Source: Leisingera aquaemixtae (GTDB lineage: Bacteria > Pseudomonadota > Alphaproteobacteria > Rhodobacterales > Rhodobacteraceae). From it: a DNA stretch of 64,000 nt. The notes beneath the pieces were generated by a model that saw only the letters and a program-made list of their open reading frames with translations, did not search any database and was not told where the DNA came from. This document shows, one piece after another, positions 9,694 to 18,642 of this stretch. Each line of letters opens with the position of its first letter. The stretch's first letter is position 1. The stretch is from positions 62,001 to 126,000 of the forward strand of contig NZ_JAHVJQ010000006.1 of the NCBI RefSeq assembly GCF_019801145.1, in the 5' to 3' direction. The position numbers and the translations under genes are program-made.

Positions 9694-11581
9694 CCCGCCA
9701 GCGGCGGCGCTTGGCGGCGGGTTTGATGCCATGCGCCGTCTTGTCCCAGAAGAAAGGGCAGGCAAGCAGCTCATAAGCCGCCTTGGCCACGGCTATGCCC
9801 CCCATCGGGAAGTAGAGGATCATGGCGGGCGCCCAGACTGCCAGCCAGGGCCGTCCCATGGCGCGGGCCGCGGTCGCGCTGATGACAAGGCCGAGCAGTT
9901 CGAAGAACACCAGTGCCGCCGCCGCCAGGGTCAGCAGCGGAGACGGCACAATCCCCGCGCTGGGATGCGCAAGGCCCAGGGTGAACAGCCAGAACGACCA
10001 CAGCACCGGGGCAAACAGGAATTGCCCGATGGTGCCCAGAAAGAATGCCTGAAAACCCAGGAAGCGCTTCCAGCCCAGCTCTGCCCGCAGCCGCAGCGGC
10101 TGCCGCATGTGCACCAGATAGGTGACCATGAAGCCCTTGAGCCAGCGCGAGCGCTGCTTGATCCAGGGCCAGGGGCGCCAGTTCGCCTCCTCATAGGTGG
10201 TGCTGGGCAGCATTTGCGTGCGGTAGCCCGCGCGGTAGAGCCTGACGCCCAGATCGGCGTCTTCAGTGACGTTGTGGGCATCCCAGCCGCCCAGTTCCTC
10301 CAGCACCTCGCGGCGGATAAACATGGTGGTGCCGCCCAGGGGCACCACCAGGCCAAGCCGTGCGATCCCGTTCAGGACAACGCGAAACCAGCTTGCATAT
10401 TCCAGCGTGAAGCAGCGGGAAATCCAGTTGGTGCCCGGGTTGTAATAGTCGAGCACCCCCTGAAAACACGCCGTGCGGGCGTCTGCCCCGGCAAAGGCTC
10501 GCGCCGCCTGATCGAGCTGATCCGCCTGCGGAGCGTCCTCGGCGTCCCAGACACCGATGATGCTGCCGCGGCAAAAGTTCAGAGCATAGTTCATCGCCCG
10601 CGGTTTTGTGGTTAGCCCGCCAAAGGCCGGAGCTTCAATCACCCGGACCCAGGGTGGAAGGCGGGTCCTGGCAAGGGCGGCACGGGTGACGCTGTCATGC
10701 TCCTCCAGCACCAGCAGCACATCGGTGAGCGCCCGGGGATAGCTGAGCTTGCGGATGCGGGTGAGCAGCGCGCGGCTGATCTCCGCCTCCTTGTAGAGCG
10801 GCACCAGCACCGAAATGACCGGCCGCTCGCGCGGGTTTTCCTGGCCGGGCGGCGGCGCTTGGCGGCCCTGGCGGGCGCGGCCGCTCCAATAGGCGGCGAG
10901 GCCGCAGAGTTTCAGGGCGGAGAACAGCAGCACCGAGAGCAGTGCCATCAGGCTGAGGGTGGTGAACACCGCCGCGGGCGCTGTCCAGAACAAGTACAGA
11001 GCAGGCAGCGCACAAGCGCTGAGCAGGGCGCGGCCCCGGGCGGGCTGCAGTGTGCGGCAACTGTGCTGCGGAGCAACGCTGCAGCTGGCCTGGCGCGCCA
11101 AGGCGGGGCGGAAATGAGAGGCCAGCAATGCGGTAATCTGCGCCTCGCTGGCCAGAACCGGGGTCACGCTCTCGAAGCTGTCCTGCAGTTCGCGCTGCAG
11201 CGCCTCGAACCGGTCGGGATGGGCAATGGCGATGGTGACGGTCTGGCCCAGCTGCATCCAGGGGGCTGCGCAATGGCGCAGCCAGAACCGGGCGGGTTTG
11301 CGCGCGAGCAGCCGGGCGCTGGGCGTTTGTCCGGACAGATCGGCCCTGGGCATCCGGTACTGCCGGGACAGGGTGTCCTGCACTTGGTCTTCGCTGACCA
11401 GCCCTTCGGCCACCAGCACCCGCCCCAGCGCCGCCTTCTGATGCTGGCGCAGCACCAGCGCCTTCATCATGCTGCGGCCGTCCGCTGGCGGCGGCCCTGC
11501 CGCGGGCTGGCCGCGGCGCGGCGGTGCTCCGTTCTGCGGCGGCCGGAACTGCCGCAGCGGCTGTGACACTATACCCATCAT
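9653..11581 (-). CDS. Membrane GT2 glycosyltransferase with N-terminal MshEN/GspE-N-like domain
   Basis: The 642-residue protein has two parts. Residues about 45-155 resemble the N-terminal domain of type II secretion ATPases (MshEN/GspE-N): LGRVLVAEGLVSEDQVQDTL fits the pattern LGxxLvxxGlixxxqlxxaL. Two membrane segments (about 188-225) precede a cellulose-synthase-like GT2 domain with DAEDA (346-350), TED (439-441) and QRSRW (476-480), the D,D,D,QxxRW set of processive transferases. More membrane segments follow at about 500-620. It probably polymerises or exports a surface glycan. The start could instead be the ATG near 11470, which removes a proline-rich lead. Confidence 0.87.
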   Translation of the reverse strand: MMGIVSQPLRQFRPPQNGAPPRRGQPAAGPPPADGRSMMKALVLRQHQKAALGRVLVAEGLVSEDQVQDTLSRQYRMPRADLSGQTPSARLLARKPARFWLRHCAAPWMQLGQTVTIAIAHPDRFEALQRELQDSFESVTPVLASEAQITALLASHFRPALARQASCSVAPQHSCRTLQPARGRALLSACALPALYLFWTAPAAVFTTLSLMALLSVLLFSALKLCGLAAYWSGRARQGRQAPPPGQENPRERPVISVLVPLYKEAEISRALLTRIRKLSYPRALTDVLLVLEEHDSVTRAALARTRLPPWVRVIEAPAFGGLTTKPRAMNYALNFCRGSIIGVWDAEDAPQADQLDQAARAFAGADARTACFQGVLDYYNPGTNWISRCFTLEYASWFRVVLNGIARLGLVVPLGGTTMFIRREVLEELGGWDAHNVTEDADLGVRLYRAGYRTQMLPSTTYEEANWRPWPWIKQRSRWLKGFMVTYLVHMRQPLRLRAELGWKRFLGFQAFFLGTIGQFLFAPVLWSFWLFTLGLAHPSAGIVPSPLLTLAAAALVFFELLGLVISATAARAMGRPWLAVWAPAMILYFPMGGIAVAKAAYELLACPFFWDKTAHGIKPAAKRRRWRVIPARWRPASAGS

Positions 11582-11650
11582 ACGCCTGCAACACTGAAAC
11601 CAGAGGCGCTCAGGCTGGCGGCGGGGGTTTAAGAATTGGTAAACGCGGCA

Positions 11651-11679
11651 TTAACCATGCCGCCGGGCGGCATGGTTAA
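11651..11679. repeat. Perfect 29-nt inverted repeat between glycosyltransferase and carA
   Basis: TTAACCATGCCGCC and its exact complement flank a single G. The site is 10 bases past the carA stop and 70 bases upstream of the glycosyltransferase start. Neither side has a U-run, so it is either a weak terminator or a protein-binding palindrome. Confidence 0.7.
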
Positions 11680-11688
11680 CCGGATATT

Positions 11689-12849
11689 TTACGCAGATTT
11701 GCGCTCGGCCATTGCTTCGGCAAAACGTTCGAACAGGTAGTAGCTGTCCTGCGGGCCGGGGCTGGCCTCGGGGTGGTGCTGCACCGAATAGACCGGGCGG
11801 CCGGAAATGCGGATGCCGCAGTTGGAGCCGTCAAACAGCGACACATGGGTCTCTTCCACACCTTCCGGCAGGGTTTGCGCATCCACCGCAAAGCCGTGGT
11901 TCATCGAGGTGATCTCCACCTTGCCGGTGGAATGCTCCTTGACCGGGTGGTTGGCGCCGTGGTGGCCGTGGTTCATCTTGACGGTCTTGGCGCCCAGCGC
12001 CAGCGCCAGCATCTGGTGGCCCAGGCAGATGCCGAACACCGGCAGGTCGGCCTTCAGCACTTGCTGGATCATCGGCACCGCGTATTCGCCGGTGGCAGCC
12101 GGGTCGCCGGGGCCGTTGGACAGGAAAACGCCGTCGGGATTGTGCGCCAGCACTTCCTCGGCGGTGGCGGTGGCGGGCAGCACGGTGACGTCGCAGCCGG
12201 CAGAGGCGAGGCAGCGCAGGATGTTGCGCTTGGCTCCGTAATCAACGGCCACAACCTTGTGCTTGGGCGCTTCCTGGCGGGCATAGCCGTCGGGCCAGGC
12301 CCAGCGCATCTCGTCCCAGCGGTAGCTTTGCGCGCAGGTGACGTCCTTGGCCAGGTCCAGGCCGACCAGGCCGGACCAGCCGCGCGCCTTGGCGACCAGC
12401 GCCTCGACGTCGAAGTTGCCTTCGGGGTCGTGGGCAAGCGCCACATGCGGCGCGCCCTGCTGGCGGATCGCGCGGGTCAGGCGGCGGGTGTCGACACCGC
12501 CGATGGCGATGCGGCCGGTGCGGGTGAGCCAGTCCTTCAGCTCTTCTGTCGCGCGCCAGTTGGATGCCAGGGTCGGGTCCCATTTCACGACCATCCCGGC
12601 CGCAACCGGATCGCCGGTTTCGTCATCCTCGGGGGTGACGCCGGTGTTGCCGATATGCGGGAAGGTGAAGGTCACGATCTGGCCGGCATAGGAGGGGTCG
12701 GTCATGATCTCCTGGTAGCCGGTCATCGCGGTGTTGAAGCAGAGCTCGGCCACGGTGTCGCCGGTGGCGCCGAAGCCGGTGCCGTAAAAGACGGTGCCAT
12801 CAGCGAGCGCCAGGCATGCGGTGGGCTTGGTCGGGGCGGAAGCGGCCAT
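11689..12849 (-). CDS. carA: Carbamoyl-phosphate synthase small (glutaminase) subunit
   Basis: CarA hydrolyses glutamine and channels ammonia to CarB for carbamoyl phosphate, used in arginine and pyrimidine synthesis. The N-terminal small-subunit domain (ACLALADGTVFYGTGFGA) is followed by a class I amidotransferase domain with nucleophile Cys in FGICLGHQMLAL and the His-Glu pair in QHHPEASPGP. I chose the ATG complementary to 12847-12849 (386 residues) because GGAG lies eight bases upstream; two in-frame ATGs further upstream are less well placed. carB is not in the window. The divergent neighbour is a GatB/YqeY protein. Confidence 0.97.
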   Translation of the reverse strand: MAASAPTKPTACLALADGTVFYGTGFGATGDTVAELCFNTAMTGYQEIMTDPSYAGQIVTFTFPHIGNTGVTPEDDETGDPVAAGMVVKWDPTLASNWRATEELKDWLTRTGRIAIGGVDTRRLTRAIRQQGAPHVALAHDPEGNFDVEALVAKARGWSGLVGLDLAKDVTCAQSYRWDEMRWAWPDGYARQEAPKHKVVAVDYGAKRNILRCLASAGCDVTVLPATATAEEVLAHNPDGVFLSNGPGDPAATGEYAVPMIQQVLKADLPVFGICLGHQMLALALGAKTVKMNHGHHGANHPVKEHSTGKVEITSMNHGFAVDAQTLPEGVEETHVSLFDGSNCGIRISGRPVYSVQHHPEASPGPQDSYYLFERFAEAMAERKSA

Positions 12850-13031
12850 TGCGCGAGTCTCCATGCGGGTGAAATTCATGGGCTTGTAAGGGGGGCGCGG
12901 CAGCGGGTCAAGCCTGCAAGGGGCGGGCAGGCTGACGCGGGGTCCGGAATTGAAAGTTTACTGTAAACTTGCACAGAAGCACCAGAATGGATAACCATCG
13001 GTGTCCGGCAACCATGGGGATGCTTTTGAAT

Positions 13032-13505
13032 ATGGATACGCGCACACGGGTCAATCAGGCCCTGAAGCAGGCGATGAAAGACAAGGCCGCCGACCGGCTG
13101 GCCACGCTGCGGCTGATCAATGCTGCCATCAAGGACCGCGAGATCGCTGCCCGCGCCGATGGCGAGGAAACCAGCATCGGCGACGGCGAAATCCTTGCCA
13201 TCCTGGGCAAGATGACCAAGCAGCGCAAAGAAAGCGCCCGCGCCTACGAGGAAGGCGGGCGGCTGGATCTGGCGGAGCGGGAACTGGGCGAAATCAGTGT
13301 CATCGAAGAATTCCTGCCGCAGCAGCTGAGCGACGAGGAAGCCGCTGATGCTGTGAAGGCCGCGGTGGCTGAAACCGGCGCCGAATCGATTCGCGACATG
13401 GGCAAGGTGATGGCCGCGCTGAAGGCGAAGTACACCGGCCAGATGGATTTCGGCAAAGCCGGCCCGATGGTCAAGGATCAGCTCTGCAGCAAGGGCGACT
13501 GCTGA
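13032..13505 (+). CDS. GatB/YqeY domain protein
   Basis: The 157-residue protein matches the YqeY family, related to the C-terminal tRNA-binding region of the GatB subunit of tRNA amidotransferase. Diagnostic stretches are LRLINAAIKDREIAAR (about residues 25-40), KQRKESARAYEEGGR (about 62-76) and EFLPQQLSDEE. The internal ATG at 13032 gives the usual family start (MDTRTRVNQAL); the longer frame adds an unlikely leader. A standalone YqeY is thought to act on tRNA or tRNA-dependent amidation, but its role is not settled. Confidence 0.92.
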   Translation: MDTRTRVNQALKQAMKDKAADRLATLRLINAAIKDREIAARADGEETSIGDGEILAILGKMTKQRKESARAYEEGGRLDLAERELGEISVIEEFLPQQLSDEEAADAVKAAVAETGAESIRDMGKVMAALKAKYTGQMDFGKAGPMVKDQLCSKGDC

Positions 13506-13581
13506 TCTGCAGCAGCCGGGCTGATACCGCGCTGGCGCGCGGTGCCTGCGGCGCGGGTATTTGGCCAAGGAAGAAGTGGAG

Positions 13582-13606
13582 AGGCCCGCATTGCGGGCCT
13601 TTTTCA
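13582..13606 (+). terminator. Terminator downstream of GatB/YqeY
   Basis: AGGCCCGCA and TGCGGGCCT arms form a tight hairpin followed by TTTTTC on the plus strand. It also sits just past the stop of the convergent DUF2244 gene, although the T-run favours the plus direction. Confidence 0.85.
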
Positions 13607-13613
13607 TGTTTGC

Positions 13614-14096
13614 TTAGCTAGACAAAGCGGATTTCAGATCGCCGTAGAGCGCTACCCGTTCCTCTTCCGACAGAAAGGCGCCGATCTCCACCTCGCGGCC
13701 GCCGCCCTGCAAGGTGACGTAATGGGGCACCGGGCCGTCATGGTCGTGCATCTCGACCCGGGCCCAGTAACGGTTGCAGTGCCAGCTTTGCCGCCTGCCA
13801 TCAGGGTTGATCCGCTCCAGATGGGCGTCGTCGCGGCTGATGGTCAGCACCTCCAGGATCTGGTGATCGCGGCGGCTGCGGTCCAATGCCCATTTCATGC
13901 CGAACAGTGCCAGCAGCAGGAAAGGCAGCAGCCCCCACAAGAGGACCGAGCCCAGCACCGGGATCAGCGGCACGCAGATCAGCACGGCAGTGAGGCCCAG
14001 GAACCGGACATAGCCCCGCGGCGGCAGCGATTGATGCGGCCAGAGGTGCAGCTCGCGCTCGGCGCCGGCGTGCGGTCGGGTCCAGTTGTAGGGCAT
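13614..14096 (-). CDS. DUF2244 membrane protein
   Basis: The 160-residue protein has two close membrane segments (about residues 33-66), then a soluble domain containing SWHCNRYWARVEMHDHDGPVPHYVTL, typical of DUF2244. In alphaproteobacteria such genes often lie near cytochrome c oxidase genes, as here beside ctaD, so a role in oxidase assembly is plausible but undemonstrated. A terminator separates it from ctaD, so it has its own promoter. Confidence 0.85.
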   Translation of the reverse strand: MPYNWTRPHAGAERELHLWPHQSLPPRGYVRFLGLTAVLICVPLIPVLGSVLLWGLLPFLLLALFGMKWALDRSRRDHQILEVLTISRDDAHLERINPDGRRQSWHCNRYWARVEMHDHDGPVPHYVTLQGGGREVEIGAFLSEEERVALYGDLKSALSS

Positions 14097-14192
14097 CTGC
14101 GGGTGCCTGCTGACGTGAAGGATTCTCTATTAAACATGTGCCGGAAAGGCAGAATTTCCACTGCGGTTTTGTACCGCAGCGCGGGCCCATGA

Positions 14193-14226
14193 AAAAGGCC
14201 CCGGAGCATCAGCGCCGGGGCCTTTT
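14193..14226 (-). terminator. Terminator of ctaD
   Basis: AAAAGGCCCCGG-type arms (AAAGGCCCCGG and CCGGGGCCTTTT) enclose a ten-base loop. On the minus strand, 20 bases past the ctaD stop, the stem runs into a T-run (TTTTTC). It is symmetrical enough to work in both directions. Confidence 0.88.
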
Positions 14227-14247
14227 GTATTTCGGGGTTTCAGCCGC

Positions 14248-15921
14248 TTAGTGCGAATGCGAGCGGTCCCATTCCTCCTGCTTGGGCAGGATTTCGAAGG
14301 TGTGCTCCGGCGGCGGGGAGGGCAGGGTCCACTCCAGGGTGTCCGCGTATTCGTTCCAGTAGTTGTTCTGGGTGACGCGGGCGCCGCGCAGCAGCGAGTA
14401 GATCACCACGCCGAAGAACAGGATGAACGAAGCAAAGGACAGGAACGCGCCATAGGACGAGATCTTGTTCCAGTAGGCGAACCCTTCCGGGTAGTCGATG
14501 TACCGGCGCGGCATGCCCTGACGGCCCAGGAAGTGCTGCGGGAAGAAGGTCAGGTTGGCGCCGATGAAGAACAGCCAGAAGTGGATCTGGGCGCCCAGCT
14601 CGTTGTACTGGCGGCCGGTCATCTTGCCGAAGTAGAAGTAGATGCCTGCGAAGATCGCGAACACCGCACCAAGCGACATCACGTAGTGGAAGTGTGCCAC
14701 CACATAGTAGGTGTCGTGATAGGCGCGGTCGACGGAAGCCTGCGACAGCACCACACCGGTCACACCGCCGACGGTGAACAGGAACAGGAAGCCGAAGGCG
14801 AACATCATCGGTGCCTTGAACTCGATGGAGCCGCCCCACATGGTGGCGATCCAGGAGAACACCTTCACGCCGGTCGGAACCGCGATCACCATGGTGGCCA
14901 GCATGAAGTAGGCCTGCTGGTTCAGCGACATGCCGACGGTGTACATGTGGTGCGCCCACACGACAAAGCCGAGGACGCCGATCGCGATGATCGCCCAGAC
15001 CATCGGCAGGTAGCCGAACACCGGCTTGCGCGCGAAGGTGGCGATGACGTGGGAGATGATGCCGAAGCCCGGCAGGATCACGATGTACACTTCCGGGTGG
15101 CCGAAGAACCAAAGGATGTGCTGGTACAGGATCGGGTCGCCGCCGCCTGCCGCGTCAAAGAAGGTGAAGCCGAAGTTGCGGTCCATCAGCAGCATGGTGA
15201 TGGCGCCTGCCAGAACCGGCAAGCTCAGCAGGATCAGCCAGGAGGTGACGAAAATCGACCAGGAGAACAGCGGCACCTTGAACAGGGTCATGCCCGGGGC
15301 GCGCATGTTCAGGAAGGTGGTGATCATGTTGATCGCACCAAGGATCGAGGAGGCGCCGGAGACGTGCACGGCAAAGATCGCCAGGTCCATCGAGTAGCCG
15401 CCTTCGTTCACGGACAGCGGCGGGTACAGAACCCAGCCCACACCGGAGCCCAGCTGGTCATTGCCGCCCGGGGAGACAACCGAGAGAACCGCCAGCGAGG
15501 TGCCTGCGACATACATCCAGAACGACAGGTTGTTCATCCGCGGGAACGCCATGTCCGGCGCGCCGATCTGCAGCGGCATGAAGTAGTTGCCGAAACCGCC
15601 GAACAGCGCCGGAATCACCACGAAGAACATCATCAGGATGCCGTGGGCGGTGATCATCACGTTCCAGAGGTGGCCGTTCGGAGTACATTCCGCAGAGGCG
15701 TCTGCGAACATGCGCGCACCCTCCAGGCACATGTACTGAACGCCGGGATCCATCAGCTCAAGCCGCATGTAGACGGTGAAGATGACAGAGATGAGACCTG
15801 CGATCGCCGAGACGATCAGGTAGAGAATGCCGATATCCTTATGGTTCGTGCTCATGAACCAGCGGGTGAAAAAGCTCCGCTCGTCCTCGTGGCCGTGACC
15901 ATGAATGGCTGCGTCTGCCAT
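14248..15921 (-). CDS. ctaD: Cytochrome c oxidase subunit I (aa3 type)
   Basis: This is the catalytic subunit of the aa3 terminal oxidase, with heme a and the heme a3-CuB centre. The 557 residues carry twelve hydrophobic segments. FFGHPEVYI contains the CuB histidine and the cross-linked tyrosine, AHHMYTVG gives the two further CuB histidines, and [14 protein letters not shown] provides the heme a3 and heme a axial histidines. The protein ends in a charged tail. A perfect FNR box lies about 110 bases upstream, suggesting oxygen control. Subunits II and III are not in the window. Confidence 0.98.
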   Translation of the reverse strand: MADAAIHGHGHEDERSFFTRWFMSTNHKDIGILYLIVSAIAGLISVIFTVYMRLELMDPGVQYMCLEGARMFADASAECTPNGHLWNVMITAHGILMMFFVVIPALFGGFGNYFMPLQIGAPDMAFPRMNNLSFWMYVAGTSLAVLSVVSPGGNDQLGSGVGWVLYPPLSVNEGGYSMDLAIFAVHVSGASSILGAINMITTFLNMRAPGMTLFKVPLFSWSIFVTSWLILLSLPVLAGAITMLLMDRNFGFTFFDAAGGGDPILYQHILWFFGHPEVYIVILPGFGIISHVIATFARKPVFGYLPMVWAIIAIGVLGFVVWAHHMYTVGMSLNQQAYFMLATMVIAVPTGVKVFSWIATMWGGSIEFKAPMMFAFGFLFLFTVGGVTGVVLSQASVDRAYHDTYYVVAHFHYVMSLGAVFAIFAGIYFYFGKMTGRQYNELGAQIHFWLFFIGANLTFFPQHFLGRQGMPRRYIDYPEGFAYWNKISSYGAFLSFASFILFFGVVIYSLLRGARVTQNNYWNEYADTLEWTLPSPPPEHTFEILPKQEEWDRSHSH

Positions 15922-16029
15922 TTAAGGTGCCTCCTGTTGCATAACGAAAGGCCCCCGGAGACGGACTCCGGGCGGCCTGGATTCCTTGCGAGTTTTAGTG
16001 TGGCCCGCCGGGGCCTTCAATGGCGGAGT

Positions 16030-16043
16030 TTGATCTGGATCAA
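16030..16043. promoter_or_regulatory. FNR/FnrL-type binding site
   Basis: TTGATCTGGATCAA is an exact match to the palindromic consensus TTGAT-N4-ATCAA. It lies in the divergent region, about 109 bases from the ctaD start and 113 from the HIT gene start, so either or both could be controlled. Confidence 0.8.
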
Positions 16044-16155
16044 GATTTATTGCCGCAGGGGCTTGAATGCACAACGGAATGCCCAGCCCCGCGGTGCTTG
16101 ACCTGGCTCGCGGGCGGGCGCACAACCAGAGCAGCAGAACAAGGAGGCCAGATGC

Positions 16156-16581
16156 ATGCCCGCTTATGATCCAGACAACATCTTTGCCAAGCTCCTGCGG
16201 GGCGAGATCCCCTCCACCCGCGTTTTCGAGGATGACGATACCCTGGCCTTCATGGATATCATGCCGCGCGCGGATGGCCATTTGCTGGTGATCCCCAAAA
16301 GCGCCTGCCGCAACATTCTGGATGCCAGCCCGGCGCAGCTGGCGGCGGTGATGCAGACCGTTCAGAAACTGTCGCAGGCGGTGATCAAGGCGCTTGGTGC
16401 GGATGGTGTGACCGTGCAGCAGTTCAACGAAGCAGCCGGCGGGCAGGAGGTGTTCCACCTGCACATGCATGTGCTGCCGCGCTTTGAAAGCGACCGGCTG
16501 CGGCCGCCGGGAAAAATGGGCGACATGGACCTGATCCAGGCCCAGGCGGAAAAGATCCGCGCGGCGTTGGCGGACAGCTGA
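16156..16581 (+). CDS. HIT-family nucleotide hydrolase/transferase
   Basis: The 141-residue protein has the histidine-triad motif as VFHLHMHVLPRF (about residues 95-106), where the central histidine forms the nucleotidyl intermediate. Upstream elements IFAKLLRGEIPSTRVFEDD and FMDIMPRADGHLLVIPK are typical of HinT-like hydrolases that act on purine nucleoside phosphoramidates or dinucleotides. AGGAGG lies about ten bases before the ATG. It is divergent from ctaD and is followed by its own terminator. Confidence 0.95.
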   Translation: MPAYDPDNIFAKLLRGEIPSTRVFEDDDTLAFMDIMPRADGHLLVIPKSACRNILDASPAQLAAVMQTVQKLSQAVIKALGADGVTVQQFNEAAGGQEVFHLHMHVLPRFESDRLRPPGKMGDMDLIQAQAEKIRAALADS

Positions 16582-16612
16582 CAATCTCCGCGGCCTTGCT
16601 TTTTGAAATACG

Positions 16613-16644
16613 AAAACACCGCGGCGGTTTCTGCGGTGTTTTTT
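16613..16644 (+). terminator. Terminator of the HIT gene
   Basis: AAACACCGC and GCGGTGTTT arms around a short loop are followed by a T-run (TTTTTT), about 30 bases past the stop. Confidence 0.88.
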
Positions 16645-16947
16645 GATGCAAATTTGTGCATTTGAAATAAATGTTGAATTTTAGTTGAATTTGATCATAG
16701 CTGTTTCGCAAATTGGTTGAAGGTCAGAGAGGGCGCACGCGCCCAGGCGTATGGGAACCCAAGAATTGGGGTAGGCCGGCGCGGTATGCCAGCCCCGCAC
16801 AGGGCGGCATCAGCCGGGCATTTTCAGTTTACAGGCAGGCTGCCTGAAACCTGCGGGCCAGAAGGCCTGCAGCCACTCGTGTGATTGCGGCATATTTGCC
16901 GGGCGCTGGGGCTCATTGACGCTGAAAGCTGTATTGGAGGGGCGGGG
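16645..16947. other. Gene-free stretch with AT-rich block and two inverted repeats
   Basis: No credible gene lies here. The first 70 bases are much richer in A and T than the surroundings. At 16832-16846 is CAGGCAG-G-CTGCCTG (perfect), and at 16851-16872 a second imperfect pair (CTGCGGGCC and GGCCTGCAG around AGAA). Both lie 75-115 bases upstream of the LuxR/hydrolase-like gene and are candidate operators. Confidence 0.5.
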
Positions 16948-18642
16948 GTGACGCTCTTGAGCCGTATTCAGGCCTTGTCGCAAGACCAGGTGGTGGCCGC
17001 AATTTATGAAACTATGATCCGGCCGGAGCAGTTCGACCGGTTTACTGCCGCGCCGCAGGACAGGGCGGGTGAAGCGGCGGTACAGGAGGGCTGGGGCCAG
17101 CGGGACCGGCTGCAGGCGGCACCGGTGTTTCAGGCGCATTTTTCCAGGGCCGCAGACATCCAGGAGCAGCAGTGGGTCCGCGCGGGGCGGCCGCATCCTG
17201 GCGGCTATTCCGGCGATTGCAGCCGGTTCTGGCTGCTGGCGGAAGCTGCGCCGGGCGGCAGCGTGCTGAATGCCTCGCAACGGGCGGCGCGCCAACTGAC
17301 CGGCGGCACGGGGCTGCCTGCCGCGATGGGCCTGACGGCAGCGGCGGCTGAACGCTGGCAATGCTATCTGGCGCAGGCGGGGGCGGGAGATTTCTCCTGG
17401 AGCGACGTGCTGCTTCTGGGCGCCTGTGCAGGCGGCGAGCAGTATCTTTGCCGCCCGGTCCCGATGAAGGGCGGCGGTGGAGCGCATGTGGCGGTGATGG
17501 CCGAACGTCTTGAAGGGGCATGGAACGGCGAGGCCGCGGGCCCTGTCGCGGCAGCCCTGGGCCTGCAGGAGCAGGATTTCGAGCCGTTGAAGGAGGCCAT
17601 GAATGGCGCTGGCGGCAAGGTGGATCGCAGCCTGCAGCAAATCGCCTGGAGGACAGGTGTGCCGGGCATCGCCGAACTTGTCCGGCTGACTTCCTTCCTG
17701 ATGAACGAGCACAGCCGCGATCTGGCGATTGCCCGCGGCGACCGGCTGCCCGCGTCAGAGACGTTTGAAGATGGCAGCGGCCAATGCAGCCAGTTCTTCC
17801 GGCTGGGGGCGGAAACCGGCCAGCCGGTGATATTCGTGCACGGGATGCTGGACGGGATAGCGCCGTTGCAGCGTCTTCAGCCGCAGCTGCGGACGCTGGG
17901 TTTCAGGGTCTATGCTCCGATGCGCCGCGGGTATGGCAGCTCCTCCGCGCTGCAGCGCGGCCAGGATCCGGCCGATGCCTTTGTGTGGCAGCTGGAGGCG
18001 CTGATGGCGCGTGAAAACCTGCAGCGGCCGGTGCTGCTGAGCCACCGCGGCGGGGCGCTGTACGGCCGTGTTGCGGCCAGCCGCCTTCAAAGCAAGATCG
18101 CTGGGTTGGTGTCGGTAGCCTCCAACTGCGCAATCAGCTCACCGCGGCAGTTTTCCGGCCTCAGCGGCTATGCCTGGCTGGTTGCGCTTGGCGCTGCGCG
18201 GGCCAACTGGATGCTGCCCGCGCTGATGCGGGGCTGGGCGGCGGCCCTGCACTGGTACGGCCACAAGACGCTGCTGCAGATGCAGACCCGCCGCGGCAGC
18301 AGGGAGCGGGCCATGCTGCACCAGCTGGAATTGCTGCCGCTGCTGCAGCAGAGCCAGATGCTGTTCCGGCAGCAGGGCGGGGCCGGTTTCCTGGCGGATG
18401 TGCAGATGCTGCGGCAAGGGGGGCAGGATGCGGCGCTGGCACGCAGCGCGCGGGTTGTGTTCGTGCATGGCGCCGAAGACCGCGTTGCGCCGCTCGAGAC
18501 TATCCGTGATGCGGCCGGCAGCGCGCCTGACGCCCGGCTCTGCGTCAGCCAGGAGGCAGGCGCGCTGCTGTTCTATATGTTCCCGGAGCTGGTGTTGACC
18601 GCGCTGCAGGATCTCGCAGGTACTGCGGATCCCTGGTCCTAG
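16948..18642 (+). CDS. LuxR/alpha-beta-hydrolase-like protein with both active parts degenerate
   Basis: The GTG at 16948 is chosen because GGAGG lies seven bases upstream. The protein has about 564 residues. The first 200 look like a sensory region. At about 208-245 a LuxR-type helix-turn-helix is recognisable in [20 protein letters not shown] but lacks roughly 12 residues that normally hold the first DNA-binding helix. From about 285 there is an alpha/beta-hydrolase fold: [10 protein letters not shown] and GAEDRVAP are kept, but the nucleophile elbow reads SHRGGA (Arg about 367 instead of Ser) and the usual catalytic His is Ala (about 539). It is probably a binding or scaffold protein, not an enzyme. 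Confidence 0.75.
   Translation: MTLLSRIQALSQDQVVAAIYETMIRPEQFDRFTAAPQDRAGEAAVQEGWGQRDRLQAAPVFQAHFSRAADIQEQQWVRAGRPHPGGYSGDCSRFWLLAEAAPGGSVLNASQRAARQLTGGTGLPAAMGLTAAAAERWQCYLAQAGAGDFSWSDVLLLGACAGGEQYLCRPVPMKGGGGAHVAVMAERLEGAWNGEAAGPVAAALGLQEQDFEPLKEAMNGAGGKVDRSLQQIAWRTGVPGIAELVRLTSFLMNEHSRDLAIARGDRLPASETFEDGSGQCSQFFRLGAETGQPVIFVHGMLDGIAPLQRLQPQLRTLGFRVYAPMRRGYGSSSALQRGQDPADAFVWQLEALMARENLQRPVLLSHRGGALYGRVAASRLQSKIAGLVSVASNCAISSPRQFSGLSGYAWLVALGAARANWMLPALMRGWAAALHWYGHKTLLQMQTRRGSRERAMLHQLELLPLLQQSQMLFRQQGGAGFLADVQMLRQGGQDAALARSARVVFVHGAEDRVAPLETIRDAAGSAPDARLCVSQEAGALLFYMFPELVLTALQDLAGTADPWS

Noticed and set aside
13530-13580. Possible dispersed element with GCGCGGGTATTTGGCC before the GatB terminator
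   Set aside because: It resembles short repeats I associate with roseobacter intergenic regions, but I found no second copy in the window.
14251-16101. Plus-strand open frame of 616 codons opposite ctaD
   Set aside because: It is antisense to a fully convincing cytochrome oxidase gene; its composition (His, Arg, Gly rich) is that of the mirror frame of a GC-rich gene.
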